Source of the DNA: Trametes villosa
Taxonomy: Eukaryota > Basidiomycota > Agaricomycetes > Polyporales > Polyporaceae
Assembly (NCBI GenBank): GCA_002964805.2
Contig: PUDQ02000036.1
Coordinates: 186,001-250,000, forward strand
DNA length: 64,000 bases
Reading direction: 5' to 3'
In this document: positions 23,222 through 35,637 of the stretch, piece after piece
How the letters are laid out: each line of letters starts with the position of its first letter
Numbering within the stretch: position 1 is the stretch's first letter
The notes under the pieces: generated by a model
What the model was told of the DNA's origin: nothing
The model's input: the letters and a program-made list of their open reading frames with translations, nothing else
The model's database searches: none
Position numbers and translations under genes: made by a program

Positions 23222-24713
23222 CTCAGTGCGCGCCTTTGGGGCGGCGCCCGGGACGGGGCCGTCTCCGGGCCGGCCGCTCGGCTATAACGTCTGCCGCAGC
23301 CACTACGCCGGCTATTCCTTGGCGACACTTGACCCAGTTCCTGACGTTCCTGGCCCCCCAGTCATGACTCGCGAAAGCGAGAGCAGTCCTCAGCAGTGCA
23401 TGAATTTCCACCCAGATGGGCCTTGATGAGTGGCCATTGCCTGTGGTGTTGCGTACGCAGGACGGCGAATATTTAACCTTTTGCATAGCTTCCGGGTTCG
23501 TGGAATGCAACCGATCCTCACGAGCTCCCGATCGACACGCCGACGCCCATGTGCACATGTACGTGTGGTTGACACCCCTAACTGTTCGTATGCCGAAGAG
23601 CCTGGTCTAGCCCTCGGGATTGCAAGTCCGATAGACTCGGGGTAATGGTCTGCGTGAGTACTTCATCTCTGGGCATACGCAGATTGGCAATATTTGCGCG
23701 ACGCGCAGTCTTAGCCAGCACATTCCTGCTAACGCGATGACTTACTTGGTGATAGCTGGGACGCCCCAAGCTTGCGCTTATGTGCTTTCATCTGCTTAGG
23801 AGCTCGGCACCCCTGCAGGAGGTACGGCCAGAGCGCTCTGTACGCAGACCGATCGGCTCCACCCAGCGGTACGGCTGCTAGTTCGGTGTGTACTGCCGCC
23901 TACTTGCGTCTATGAGAGCTGTATATATGAGTCTGACGTTTCCGTAGTCCGTGAGCAGGAGGATCGTCCGCTGCAGTGCAATTCATTACCGCGCGATTTT
24001 GAACGGACCCTGAGGCCTCGACCGCCGGCCATATTCGAGGCTCCCCGCAGTAAGCGCCCCTCGGTCTCGCTCCGCCTTATAGTTATCGCGGGAGGGGCTT
24101 CCCCACCGCCCGCCACCAACGAGATTTTTCCCCGCGCGCACGTCGCCCCCGCAGTTGCGCGCCCTCGGTCACCCGCAAGCGTTCGCAGATACGCTGCACC
24201 AGCCAGCCCCCAGCGCGCCCCGTACGCATTTTCCAGGGTCACGATCGGGACTGGCGGCGGACATACTTGTACGGCCGTGCGCGTGGCTGAGGTCGACGTT
24301 GGCCCCGATTAGAGTTTCGCCCGCATCCGCCCCCTCGTTCCGCCCGCATCCTCTCCTCTCCTCTCCCTTCCCCTCTCGCCTCGGACCCACGCTTGTCGTT
24401 TTTCTCTGCCGCCCTCGCCTAGCTGCCCTTCGATTCGATCCGTGAAGACCTCGCTGCGCGGGTCTCTCTTCCACGCCCTCGGACCGCCGCCCTTCTCTGC
24501 CCGGGCTCATGTGGACGTCCGCACACTCGTCATATCCGCGCCCGGATGCGCGTCATCCGCGCTCGCCAGGCCGGCCCTGCGAGCCTTCGCGAGGGTGCAC
24601 CGCCCACGGCGCTGGCTCGCCTTGGTCCTCCGCCCCCCGCCCCGCGCACGGTGCTGGCGCGCGCACAGACACCCCCTGTCTCGCCAGATCCGAGCAGCAG
24701 ATCTCTCGGCCTT
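23222..24713 (+). repeat. Copy 2 of the duplication: upstream region of the RhoGAP gene
   Basis: Uninterrupted partner of 13646-15990. It includes a CT-rich tract (~24350-24420) typical of fungal core promoters just before the RhoGAP coding region. Confidence 0.85.
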
Positions 24714-24853
24714 CTCCCGCACCCAACTTTGCTCTTGGCCGCAGCCCCTCCTGCTTGTCCGCCCCCGCCACATCCCCCTGCGGCTCCGGAGTGCTCGCGC
24801 ACCAAGAGGGACTCTACCCTCAGCCACCACACCGCCAGTATCTCCCTTCAGGC

Positions 24854-27151
24854 ATGGTCGCACAACACACTCTTGACGGCGCCGGGCCTGCTTCGCTCGT
24901 GTCAGCCGCTGTGCCTTCTGTCGCCTCCCTACCCCCCTCTGCTCGCTCGAAGCTTACTGGACTTCCTGCAGTCGACATGGAGAACGACCGCCTCGCGCGT
25001 GCGTGTGGGCAGGACTCGATCCTCCTGGACCTCGGAAGCGACACGCCTCCCTCATTAAACTCTCAACTCAGTGAGTCGCATTCAAGGGGCTCTCTCGGAC
25101 CGCACACAAGTCCATCGAGTCCTCGGCCCTCGTACCTGCCTACTTCGCTGGACGACCCCCTCCTCGACATCCCCTTCGCGCTCGCATGGGGCCTCCGCCC
25201 GCGCGCAACATCCGTGCGCACGCCCCAGCGACACTCCCCCCACCTTCCCTCACGTCCGCGGTCAGCCTCGCAGCCGGCGTCCATCCCGGTCTTCTCGCCG
25301 GCGAGCCCGCGCGGCGTGCTGCGGTCCCTGAGGGCCGCTCTGGACCGCGAGGGGCGGCAGCTGGAGGACTGCCTGGACGTGCAGGCCGTCTTCGAGCGCT
25401 GGGACGCGCAGAGCGAGCGCGGTCTGGCCCGCGGCGAGGCCGTCCATCACAGTACGTACGTTCCCGCTCATGCGCCCGGTATGGGAACTCATCGTCGGTT
25501 CCTGGCACGGCAGAGACGTTCGGCTCGTCTGTGAGCATGGCGGTGAAGTGTGCGTCGATGTCGACGGTGCTCGGCGGGTATCAGCACCACGTCCCCTGGG
25601 TCGCGTATGCCTGCGTAGAGGAGCTCAACCGAACAGGTAAGTCCTCAAGGCGCGTAGACGGGCATCCCGGGCTTACGCTATTTTGCAGGCATCTACCAGC
25701 CGGGGTTATTCCGCGCGGTCCCCAACCGCACACGGCTGGCCACGCTCAAGCAGACGTTCGACTCGTGCGCCCCAATCTGCACGCTCTCGTCCGATCTGGA
25801 CGAGATGTGCCCGCGGATGACGCCGACGCTCTCCACGACGCGCGCGTCGCTCCGGAAAGAGTCGATGCCCGACATCTGCGCGTTGCTCAAGCACTACCTC
25901 GACATGCTCCCCGAACCCCTTCTCGACGCGAACCTGACTGCGGCGCTCCACATGCTCTGTGTCCAACCATCACTCGCCTTGGAGCAAGATGCAGACGGCG
26001 CGGACTCCGGAAGCGACGGAGGGTACTTCGCGTCCCACGCGCGTGCCCGCTCCGCGCCTCCTCCCTCCACACGCTTCCCCGGGGCGACCGACATGCCAAT
26101 GACGCCCAGCGAGCACCGCGACGCGCAAGCCACGCTCGAGGCGCCCCAGATCCTCCTCGCGCAGCACCTCCTCCGCCTCGCGCCCCCGTCCGCGCTCGCG
26201 CTCCTCGCGTACCTGCTCGGGTTCTTCACGCAGCTCCCGCTGTGCCCGGACAACGGGATGGCGTTCGCGGACGTCGCGCGCATGTTCGGGCGCGTGCTCG
26301 TCGGCGGGCCCGGCGCGGACCTCGGCGTCGTGCGCGAGTGCGTGCTGTGGCTGCTCGAGCGCTGGGCGCGCGTCTCGGACGGCCTGTTCGAGGTCGCGGG
26401 CGCCGAGGACGACGGGCACGCGGACAGCGCGCCGGTCACGGCGTGCCGGGCGACGTTTGACGCGCTCGCGCGCTCCGAGCCGCTGGGCTCGAGCGAGAAC
26501 ACGCCGCGGGCGGGGCAGGGGGAGGCGGAGTGTGGGGAGGTCGGGCTGGCGCGCATGCAGATCCCGTACGACCCCGGGCTGCGCGAGCGCGCGTACCGGC
26601 CGCACTCGACGTCGGTGTCTTCGGACGCTTCGACGTCGACGACTGCCAGTGTCGAGTCGGAGATGCCACCCCCGGACTTCTCCGACACCGACGTCGCGTA
26701 CCCTGCTGTCAGGGAGTACGAGGCGCCGTTCGAGCTGTTCGACAGGGGTGCCCGAGTGTCAGCCAACTACGCTCTCGGTATGTGCTTCTGCACTTATACT
26801 CTCGCTAGTGTTACTGACACTCCTACAGTGGACCGGGAATACGTCTCCTGCCCGCCATCGCCGCGTCACTACGCTCGCGCGAGGTTCGGCGAACCGGACG
26901 TCGACGCCCTCTACTCCCCCCAACCGTCCGTCCGCTCTCTGGACATCGAGAGCTCGTGGGACTTCTACTCCGGCACGACGAGCCGCTGCTCACCTCCACC
27001 TTCGGACGACACTAGCCCGACCGGCCTCCATTGGGCCAAAGCGTCGTCGCACGGCTACTCGGACTCGGACTGCGAGTCGTGCGGGGGTTATGGGGGCGCG
27101 AACGAGGGCACCCCGCGGAACAGCGCGTGCTTCGACTCTCCGTCGGACTGA
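24854..27151 (+). CDS. RhoGAP-domain protein (Rho-family GTPase-activating protein)
   Basis: Model 24854-25451, 25514-25636, 25689-26777, 26829-27151 (62-, 52-, 51-nt introns), 710 aa. Residues 1-~200 are Ser/Pro-rich. The RhoGAP domain starts near VPWVAYACVEELNRTG and contains GLFRAVPNRTRL, whose Arg is at the arginine-finger position, and LKHYLDMLPEPLL, the family's other signature. A ~60-residue insert (with DADGADSGSDGG) splits it before LLAQHLLRLAPPSALALLAYLLGFF. The acidic, Ser-rich C-terminus is probably disordered. It should stimulate GTP hydrolysis by Rho/Rac/Cdc42-type GTPases at membranes or the cytoskeleton; the exact target is unknown. The frame is open back to an ATG at 24509 and a third ATG lies at 24977, so the start is uncertain. 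The last intron is in frame and stop-free, so retention would still give protein. Confidence 0.85.
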
Positions 27152-28110
27152 ACGTCCGGCTCATCGTAAAGCCGGCGACGGTGCCGCATGTGGTGATATA
27201 TGGGCGCGGCACCGTTCGTCTGGCGTGCGGGTCCTACAGTCGCGACCACTGCAGGGACAATCATCTCATCATCTACATCGCATATAGAGCTATCTCCACA
27301 TACGTACATTTTCTCGTCTCCCTTGCACAGTCATATCTCGCATCCATTCTCGTCTCTTCGTGTATCTCCGTACGTAGTATAGTTATAGGCACCGCTCGCA
27401 TTACTTAGCGGGCATGTGCGTCGGAACAGGACACACCAACGCACGTCTATGCTCGACTCCGTAACAAACAGCTCGTGCGCCGCGGTGCAAACTTCAGAGT
27501 GAGCGGGAGGGACCTGCCGGGCCGTGTTCGTGAAGTTGGCGATCGGGCGATTTCGCACCACGGTGCAAAGAGTGTCAGAGGGGCTCAAACCGATCAGGAA
27601 TTTATGTGGCCTCCATGTCATACAGCAGGCTAACATCGCGCCAGTAGCTGCAAGAAAACATAGCGCTCGAACTCGGACATGCACGGAGGAGGTGGCATTG
27701 GACGCTCGGAGGACTCGGCCCGGGTCTGCAAAGCCTTTTGTTTGGCCGAACCAAACAAAGCCTGGACTCGTAACCGCTCACAACTTCCCACGCCTCTTGC
27801 TCTTGTTTTCCATCCTCCTCCAGATGCGACTCGAGGCTTCTCTCGCTGGATGTCCTGTGCGGATGCTGGTCACTCTCGGTTGCTCAAGCTTGCTGGCTGA
27901 GTTTCTTACTGTCTGAATGTCTTTGCGGAACCCACATCTGTATACTATCACAGATGTACTTCCCGAACTCGGTTGGCATACGCGCACTTGTCAGTCGCGA
28001 GATCATGCAGGTGCGTGAGCATAGTCAGCTATGAGTATGCGCCGTCGAGTGAAATCCCTGTGGGAGGAATTATGTAACCCCGCGGTTCACTCGGCGAGAA
28101 CAGGGTCAGA
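27152..28110. other. Intergenic, no gene seen
   Basis: 3' flank of the RhoGAP gene and unassigned sequence with only short frames. Confidence 0.5.
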
Positions 28111-28581
28111 ATGTGTTGTCCCTGCCACATTGTCATCGCTGCATTTATAACAAGTAATCGTTCTCATTATGACGGTCGGGCGAGAGCGGCGCGCGGATAT
28201 CGAAGATTCCTGGAACAAGCTGCGTCTGGTGTGGTATGTAGGTATGCGAAGGGTCGGTGCAACGCGGTCGCTCTGGCCGTGTATCTGGCGCAGCTTGGAG
28301 GTTCTTCTTCTGTGGTCGGTACTCTGGCGTTCTCGGTGGCCTAAGAAGTGGCTTGGGGTGATGCACGGGGCGCTGATCTGTTGCTGGGCTGTTGTGAGGC
28401 CGTTCTTGGAGGCTACTTCGACGGAGCGTCTTCTGATTCTTCTCGCGCTGAGTGGGTTGCAGCGCTATGTGCTCGCCTCAATAGGCATGCAGTCTATGTG
28501 CTAACAGAGTCGTGGTATGTTTCGGGCGCAGCTTGGCGAGCTGCATCAGTACGTTTCGCTAGTTATCGCAGCCCTACTTAA
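28111..28581 (+). pseudogene. Unknown reading frame broken by one stop codon
   Basis: One frame is open from ~28111 to 28581 apart from a TAA at 28342-28344. Both halves look protein-like (VVCRYAKGRCNAVALAVYLA; EAVLGGYFDGASSDSS, WVAALCARLNRHAVYVLTES). No family recognised and no intron covering the stop was found. Either a decayed gene or a chance frame. Confidence 0.3.
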
Positions 28582-29067
28582 TCTGACCATCTGACAGTCT
28601 CTACTATCACAGATACCATTCGAGGATCACGCAGCATACGGTCAATTTCCCCATGCACTTCCAGCGGGAGATGCACACGACCGGTGCATTCGCCAAACAG
28701 AAGGCTGGCACGTCGCCTACGCCCTCCACATCCCATCCGGCTCTATGACACACTCACGCATAAGACAGAAGACCGTGGGTAGCTTCTCTGGTGCCATCCG
28801 CCAGCTCTATCGACGTTACGCGGCGGAGCGTTTCAGCTTCTCCCTATGATATCCGCTGCGCTGTTGCCCGCGCCGGAGCATGACTCTGGCATGCCACTGG
28901 TAAGTTGTGCGCTCTCTTGTTCATGATCGCGAACCGGCTCCAAGGAAACATGGATCGGGATGGTGGTAGACGCCTTTATCTGAGCACGCACGCTCGGATG
29001 AATATCCTCGCTCCCCAGCTTCGAGCCTCCTCACTGAAGCACCGTACGGTCGGCGCCTGTGAACGAC
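28582..29067. other. Upstream region of gene D
   Basis: Contains a donor-like CCACTG/GTAAGTTG at ~28896 that resembles CGAGATG/GTAAGTTG at ~32356 upstream of gene E. This could mark an upstream (5' UTR or signal-peptide) exon of these genes. No such exon could be fixed. Confidence 0.35.
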
Positions 29068-30647
29068 ATGCACCTGTCGTACCGTGTGGATGGACGGCCT
29101 GCCGAGCTGTCTTTCTCTACTGGGGAGCTATCTGCCTTGGTTCATGGTCGCTTGGCTCTTGAGGGATCTGCGTATCGGCGGGATGACCTCGGAGACTTCT
29201 CTACGTGCGCGCAACGCTGTCTGACTACTGCCTTTCCCTGCACAACGTACGTATACTGCTCGCCCATGCCTATCCTGACACTGCATTGATCAAAGCGCTC
29301 GCAGCGACAGCCCCTTGATTTGTATATGTCAAGACCCCGGTGCGGCAGATCTGGCGGGTAATTGCATAGGCGGCTGCTCTACCCAGGATCTTGCTGAGTT
29401 CGACAAAGTACTTCTCGACTGTTTTTCTGGTGAGCAAAACCTCATTTAGGTTCCGAGGCGGAGGTGACTGCAGTCTACGGCATCCTGCGCTGCGGCCATG
29501 TCTTACGCCCTTGTAACGTTGACTGGTCGCTCCAGTTATAACACAACCGACACACTCACACCATGACAAGCATACGTCTCCGGGCAACGTCCATTCCACG
29601 CCAACGCCATCGTTCACATCCACTTCTGCGGAAAGCTCGCCTCCAGCTGTCACGCCCTCTTCCGGCACGTCCTCTAGCATCTTGCCTCCGACTGTCCCTG
29701 GGCCATCTTCGACCTCTGTACACAGTAGCTCGCCGAGCAGCACCTCCCCAATCTTCCCTTCTCGGCCGTCTTCGGCGACGTTGAGCTCTTCCAATCTCAC
29801 TTCCCCGCCCACGTCGTGGCCGACTTCCTCCCCTAGCTCTGGGACCTCCGACATCTCGCCTCTCTCCAGTAGCTCTGTCGGTTCGTCTGCTTCCGCCTCT
29901 CCCACGTCCTCGGATCGCTCACACCCGCACGCCCCTTCTCGAGCGATCATCATTGCCCTATCCGCATCGCTCAGTCTCGCCATCCTCATCGCGACCATAA
30001 CCACTCTGGCGTTCTGTTTTCGTCGTCGCCGCCGCCACCAAACCACGGTCCCCGCGGAGCCAACTAATCCCAACGCCACCAGGGACCGCATCTTCGTGGT
30101 CGGAGGCGCCGTGTCCGGTGGCGGCTCACCTGAAGAGATCACCCCTCGCCGCAAGCAAGCAGCCACGGCGGTAGAAGACCCCTCTCCCCCTTCATCTATC
30201 ATTGACATTGGCTTCTTGTCCACTGGCGCGACCGTCGGCGCTGCGGCTTCCTCCGAATCATCTCACGTCGTTCCAGAGCGCGATTCGACGACCTCTTCGC
30301 CGCCGGCGCAGGGCCCAACCCGGTTCGACTTGCCTAGCCCCGGCATCTCAACGCCCGCCTTCGAACGTAAGGAAGGGATGAACGCCCACGACCATTCCTC
30401 GCAGTCTCGCTTGCTCAACGCGGATGCGTCGGGAAGCGAGCCTCCCCTGAGAGCCTCTGCTCTGTACGTCGGACCAGATGCTGCTCCTGCGACGAACCTG
30501 GCCGTCCCACGCCGATCGCGCTTTGTGACGGTCTTGATGGAGGTGGACGAGACGGAGGAGCCTGAGCTACCGCCGCCGTATCAACCTAGTCCACGAACGG
30601 CGTGTGACGCGCCCTTACACGAGGAGCCGGAGGCGCGAAGAAACTGA
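29068..30647 (+). CDS. Gene D: CFEM single-pass membrane protein, PPPYQP tail
   Basis: Model 29068-29246, 29305-29429, 29536-30647 (58- and 106-nt introns, phases 2 and 1), 471 aa. CFEM with eight Cys: TCAQRC, FPC, LICICQD, NCIGGC, LDC. The usual Asp three before Cys4 is absent (D-S-P-L-I-C). A Ser/Thr/Pro stalk is followed by one membrane segment (AIIIALSASLSLAILIATITTLAF) and RRRRRH. The tail contains RFVTVLMEVDE just before ELPPPYQPSPR, an arrangement shared with gene E. The first ATG in this frame gives no signal peptide; a frame-shifted hydrophobic reading (VFLYWGAICLGSW) lies at ~29095-29160, so the 5' end may be misplaced. Confidence 0.72.
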
Positions 30648-32546
30648 CAGGGCTCGTTCAGAGGTGTGGCTGGCTCGCGGCTCGTAAGGACTTACCTGTT
30701 TTTCCTAGCTGTTCTAAGGCGCGCATCATTTTGTACGTTATTGTTTGTACTATAGCAAAGTAGGTTCGCAGAGACGGTGGCGTAGCGTGCGACAGACATC
30801 CAACGCCGAAATTGAGGTGAGTGGCATATTCTCGTACGTGAAGCCTATTGACTGATGGTCCTGTTTCCGGCAGAACGTAGGTGCGAGCCTCAGCCATCTT
30901 GTCGCACGGAATGCAGAGGGCAGAGACGGCCAGCCTCGAGACTCGGTATGTATATTCTTAGACGTCTAACGAACACCCACCACGGCAGTTCCCTTGCGAA
31001 CACTCAACTCCCCCCTGAGTGTTATGAACAGTCAATCATCGCTCAGAACAGCCGCCCTGGCGTTTCCATTCCTAGTATTGCCGGTCGTCTGCCATGCGTT
31101 GGGAATGCTAGCCGTCGATCGCCCTGAGTGGCAAGGGAAAGTTGTGGTCGATGACCGGTATGTCCATCGATTTCTTCAGAAGTCAAGCAGCACTGAAGTC
31201 TGTAGTCACTTCTAGGCGCAAGCAGAAGCGTTGCGGGAGCAGAGGATGGAAGAGGCCCTCGAAACCACCCGTTCGGCTTGGAGCGACGGCGACGCGCGGC
31301 TCTCACGGCTGATAGTTGCTTCTCTATTCTCGTCCCTTTACAACCACAACGCCCTCATCTTCAGTATGCAGTGCGTCCAGATCATACGAGTATAATATAT
31401 AGCGCGCCTCGTAACGTGCCGACAGCAGCTTAGGTGGTAAGTTGCTCTGTTGCTTGTCGATATAAGCTGCTCATCCCGGACGTTCTCGCGCAGGCGAAAT
31501 CCGATCTTTCAGTCGTCAGACAGGTGTAAGGAAACCATCGCCGCCGCCTCGTTCGTGCTTGGTGCCCCCTAACTCTACATCGCGGGTTATAAGCGGAGAT
31601 CAAGGGACTCGTTCTCAAGCTTGGAGCACCCGAGACGCGCAGGTGCCCTGATATCATCCTAGAACATTTCAAACCTGCCGCGGCGTGAGGATCTCATATT
31701 GCATCCGCTTCACGAGCGCATCTAACATCTAAATATCAGAAGTACTGTCGCTTCGTAACTGCCCTAAGCCAGACTTTGTACGCGTCGGGGCTTCCATGTC
31801 AGAGGCTGACTGTAAGGTTCGATAGAAGTGCGCCGTCTACGCCTGCGCATCAGCTCTGCCAACCTCGATCCTAGCGGCCGAAAACCACTTTCTCTGTCCT
31901 CGGGAAGCTACTCTGAGGGCGTCGGACATTTGGTATGTATTGAAGCATACGATGCGTCGCGACTAAGTACTTTGACCCTCCACATGACGATCGCGCCTAC
32001 GATAGTTTCAATTTAGATGGTGAGAGCTTTCTCTCTTCTCGTGCGCTCCGACCATCTGACGGTATCTAATGCAACGGACCTAGCTTCTGTCATTTGGCGG
32101 TTTGGGATGCCGCACGCTCTTCCCCACGATCACCTTCCCGACTCTCCGACAGATGCTTGTGCACCCGGAACGTCCACGATCACGAGCGCCGCATCTGCGC
32201 CGCACTGAGAAGATAGGAAGCGCGGCATCTAGTAAACCGCATACACTGCCCGCGGGCTCCCCGAGATCCGCCGTCAGGGCGTGAATCCGAACTTCACTTC
32301 AAGCCGTCTGCTATGTAGCCGTCATACTTTGTCTGCGGCGCCGGACCCTCGAGATGGTAAGTTGCGCTTTCCATCATCGGCGCTCCGTAGTGATGCTTCT
32401 AGCCTACGCTGTTACTTAGAGATGCCAAGAGTCTCAGGCTACTCGCCCTCGCCTCTGCGTTTCTTCCTCGAACTTCGCTCGCGTAGAGCTCGTGGACCAC
32501 TCGGTGCCTCACCTTCGCTGCGTCGGCTGTCCTAGCTCTGCCCGCT
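30648..32546. other. Intergenic between genes D and E
   Basis: About 1.9 kb. At ~32420-32480 a short hydrophobic reading (SLRLLALASAFLPRTSLA) followed by a possible GTAGAG donor could be a signal-peptide exon for gene E: splicing to 32570 would be in phase. The rest shows no gene. Confidence 0.4.
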
Positions 32547-34347
32547 ATGCGCCCCGTGCCCCGGCTCAGACGTCCCGCATCCCCTCGCAAGCTCGCAGAT
32601 GCGAACTCGCCGGATTTCAGCAATTGTGGGTGGGAGTGCTTGGACGACGCATGGGATAACTCGAACTGCCCTTCGTGCGTATTCTGCGATTCGCAGCCCG
32701 ACGTTCCGTCGTGAGCTCTCGATGCAGTTTCTGACGTTTGAATTATGCAGAAATGACGACCTCAAGTGTATATGCCAAGACATGGGCGCGCGCAAGCAGG
32801 CCTCCACTTGCATCAGCAACCGGTGTTCAGCTTCGGACGTCAGCCAGTTCTCAGTGGCAGTAGGAGACTGCAATGTCAACGTAGTAGGTATGTTTACCCT
32901 CTCGATTTGCGTGGCTATATCTTTCATCTCGGCTCGTGCGTGCCTCATACATAGGCTAACTGCTCCTCCCATCGCAGATCCCAGCCCTTCGACGCCTACC
33001 ACCAAGCCAGCCACGAGCGCACCGCCGACCACCGCCGCACCCACTGCGACACCTACCCCAATTGCTACTACGAAGAGCTCCCCTCCACCACCTGCAACCA
33101 CCTCGGTCATTACTCGGACGACCGCCCCGACTCCCACATCCTCTACGTCAACAGCCAGTCCTCCGAACCAGACCAGTGATAACGGCTCGGGGGATGGCAA
33201 CACACAGAGTACTTCTACCAACTCACGGAGTACGATCGCGCCTCTGCCGGGATCTACTGTACCTGGCTCCTCATCAGATCCCGCTACTTCCGTCTTGTCT
33301 ACGGGCACTCGATCGCCCTTCCCAGGGTCCACTGGCGCCTCGTCATCTCCCGCGATCTCTGGCGCTGCGGACTCGCTCCCCTCTTTTATCTCAGCGAGCG
33401 GAAGCTCTGCACCATCTCCCTCTACGACAAACGGGTCAGATGTACACCCCATCTCCTCCAAGGTCGTGATCTCCCTATCTTCGATCCTAGGCGCCGTCGT
33501 TCTTCTCGCTCTCATAGCTGCATGCGTACTCTGTGCCCGCCGACGCCGCCGCCGACGCCATCGGAGCGTCGTTCCCGCGAGTTCGGAATCTTCGAAGACG
33601 ATGGAGAGCTGTGACGACGCGTCCTGGCCACGGAAGGAGGAATATGGTGGTCCCTCTGTAGACGCCGATCCCGACGCCGTCGTCGCTCCACCTACTTTCA
33701 CGACGCCCCTCCTGGTGCCCAACCGCCCGTCGAGTATTCAATCATCCGGATTAATCATGGGCTCTTCAACTACCGCATCTCTCACTCCTTACCCTTCCTC
33801 TGGAGAGCGCGTGCGCGCCTGGACGAATCACCACGCCACAGCATCTACGATAGATGGAAGCTCGGTACTGCCACCGCACGGGTCCGCGCTCTCGAGGGAC
33901 GGTACCACTGGAGCCGAAGAGCTGAGGCGTGGTAGCACGTATATGCCCTCGAACGCGGTGGGAGCTTCGGATGTGCTGGCTGGCGAGCGCTTTGTGGAGG
34001 GAACAGGAGAGGTCGACGAGATTGGCCTTGCACACGGAGTAAACACGCACCCGTCTTCCAACTCGATGGACGACACAGGCAAGGCCGCGGAGATCCTCAG
34101 CGACAGTCAAGGTACCCAAGAACCTGATCATACCGAACCGAGCCTACCTCCCCCCGCCGAAACATCGCCCCAACTCCCAGCCGCGAGGACGACTGGGCGT
34201 GGGGGGGCGGCTGCCCCTCGACTATCGTTGGGGCCTCGAGGTCCGCGGTTCGTGACGGTGCTGATGGAGATTGGGGACGGTGACCTAGACGATCGCGACC
34301 AACCGCCTCCTTACCATCCCCGTACGCAGAACGCGAGTCCGGCATGA
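32547..34347 (+). CDS. Gene E: CFEM single-pass membrane protein, PPPYHPR tail
   Basis: Model 32547-32674, 32751-32887, 32978-34347 (76- and 90-nt introns, phases 2 and 1), 544 aa. CFEM: NCGWEC, SNC, DDLKCICQD, TCISNRC, GDC; all eight Cys and the Asp before Cys4 are present. A long Thr/Ser/Pro stalk (~170 residues) precedes the membrane segment VISLSSILGAVVLLALIAAC and an RRRRRRRHR stop-transfer. The tail contains RFVTVLMEIGDGD and ends QPPPYHPRTQNASPA. Sister of gene D. The true start may be in an upstream exon carrying a signal peptide (see 30648-32546). Confidence 0.78.
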
Positions 34348-35637
34348 TAGCGTCCCGACGTACCTGTAGTAGAAGGTTTGGACACCTGTAGGTCGAGGTT
34401 GCATGTAATGGCAATGCAGGTAGGCTGGGTGATCGTACCGGATACTGGCTTCAGTTCGCGCATGGATACCCCAGGTTTGCGATGTACATATAGGACTCTT
34501 CGCCCATTCTATATTATCAGTCATATCAGCACCCCATAGCACGTGTAAGTGCCACTGTAACCGACAACGTCGTCGTCGTTGTCGAGGAGCGCTCGGCGAC
34601 TGAGAAAGCGCCTTAGAAGGCTCTCACGGGCTCGGCTGACCCAACCTGTCGGACTCGTACGTGGAGAACGATTTCTGCAGGTTATTCCATACGTATGCCC
34701 TCGCTTTCGTAACACGACTACCTCCAGTTCTTCTCCCCATCTTGTATCTGGGCTCGGGCACAGGTCATATCGCTTATGCTCAATCGCGGACTGTCGATGC
34801 CAGGCCAGACATCCGAGAGTCGCCGGTACCATCGTGGGTTCTTCTGATCATTCCCCTCTGCACGTAGCTCAAGCTATGGGTATCGCCACGAGGAGCATCT
34901 ACTGGCACGTCCATCCAGCTTGATTCATACGTTTCACAAATACCCCCCACCCGCTTGACTCGTCACGCACAACATGCCAGCGGCATTGCTCAGCCTGTCT
35001 TGAACTTGATGGCTAAAACCCGCGCTTCTGTGAGCTTTATCTACACTTCAATGCTTTATCAGCTCGATAGAATTGTCAGGGAGAAGCACGATCTATTCGC
35101 TGGCCCGTGATCACTACGCTTCACGCCGCCGAACACAGAATATGGGCCCTGTCCCTGGATAGCAATGTAGTCGACGACTTCTATCATGGGCGCGCGAGCG
35201 TGGAGCACACGCGCTGACGGTTTCGTGATCACCAGTTGATCTAGACGATCATTCCAAGTACGTTCGCTCAATCGTCTCCCACACGCGCTTCTGTCCACCA
35301 GACAAGCACTGAGGCTCATCATTTGAAACCTCTTCTAGACCAATTGGAGTTCCACAGGCTACGGCCATCCCGGCTTGAAGCCGCTCTATGTGCGCGTTTG
35401 CTTCGTACGCCCGACATCCATCACGTTCTGAGGGTTCTTCGCTAACAAGACTTCCCAAGGATGCCCGCCCATATCCCGTTCGTCCGTTGGTTTAACAGAA
35501 TACGCCGTGTGTTCTCTAGACCAAGTCAGTATTTATACTGTCCGGCGGCTACACCTGACACGGTTTGCCTCTTGCTTCCGATCTTGCGCTGACCGTCCGT
35601 CAAACCAGAACCACATCCCATCCAGCCGCCATCTCTC
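34348..35637. other. Intergenic between genes E and F
   Basis: Short frames only. A minus-strand reading at 35249-35458 (IGLEEVSNDEPQCLSGG, WETIERTYLE) looks somewhat protein-like but matches nothing I recognise. Confidence 0.4.

Noticed and set aside
13646..24713. LTR retrotransposon with ~1.5-kb LTRs around a 7.2-kb interior
   Set aside because: The repeats are in direct orientation, but I saw no TG...CA ends, primer-binding site or gag/pol frames, and copy 2 is evidently the upstream region of the RhoGAP gene.
25186..26460. Long overlapping frame with an Arg/Pro-rich C-terminal half
   Set aside because: Shadow of the RhoGAP gene; only parts of it coincide with true exons.
29270..33722. 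Long minus-strand frames opposite genes D and E
   Set aside because: Mirror readings of Ser/Thr/Pro-rich coding sequence; the plus strand has the CFEM, membrane segment and tail.
35249..35458. Minus-strand small gene upstream of gene F
   Set aside because: Protein-like composition but no ATG start, no partner exon and no recognised family.
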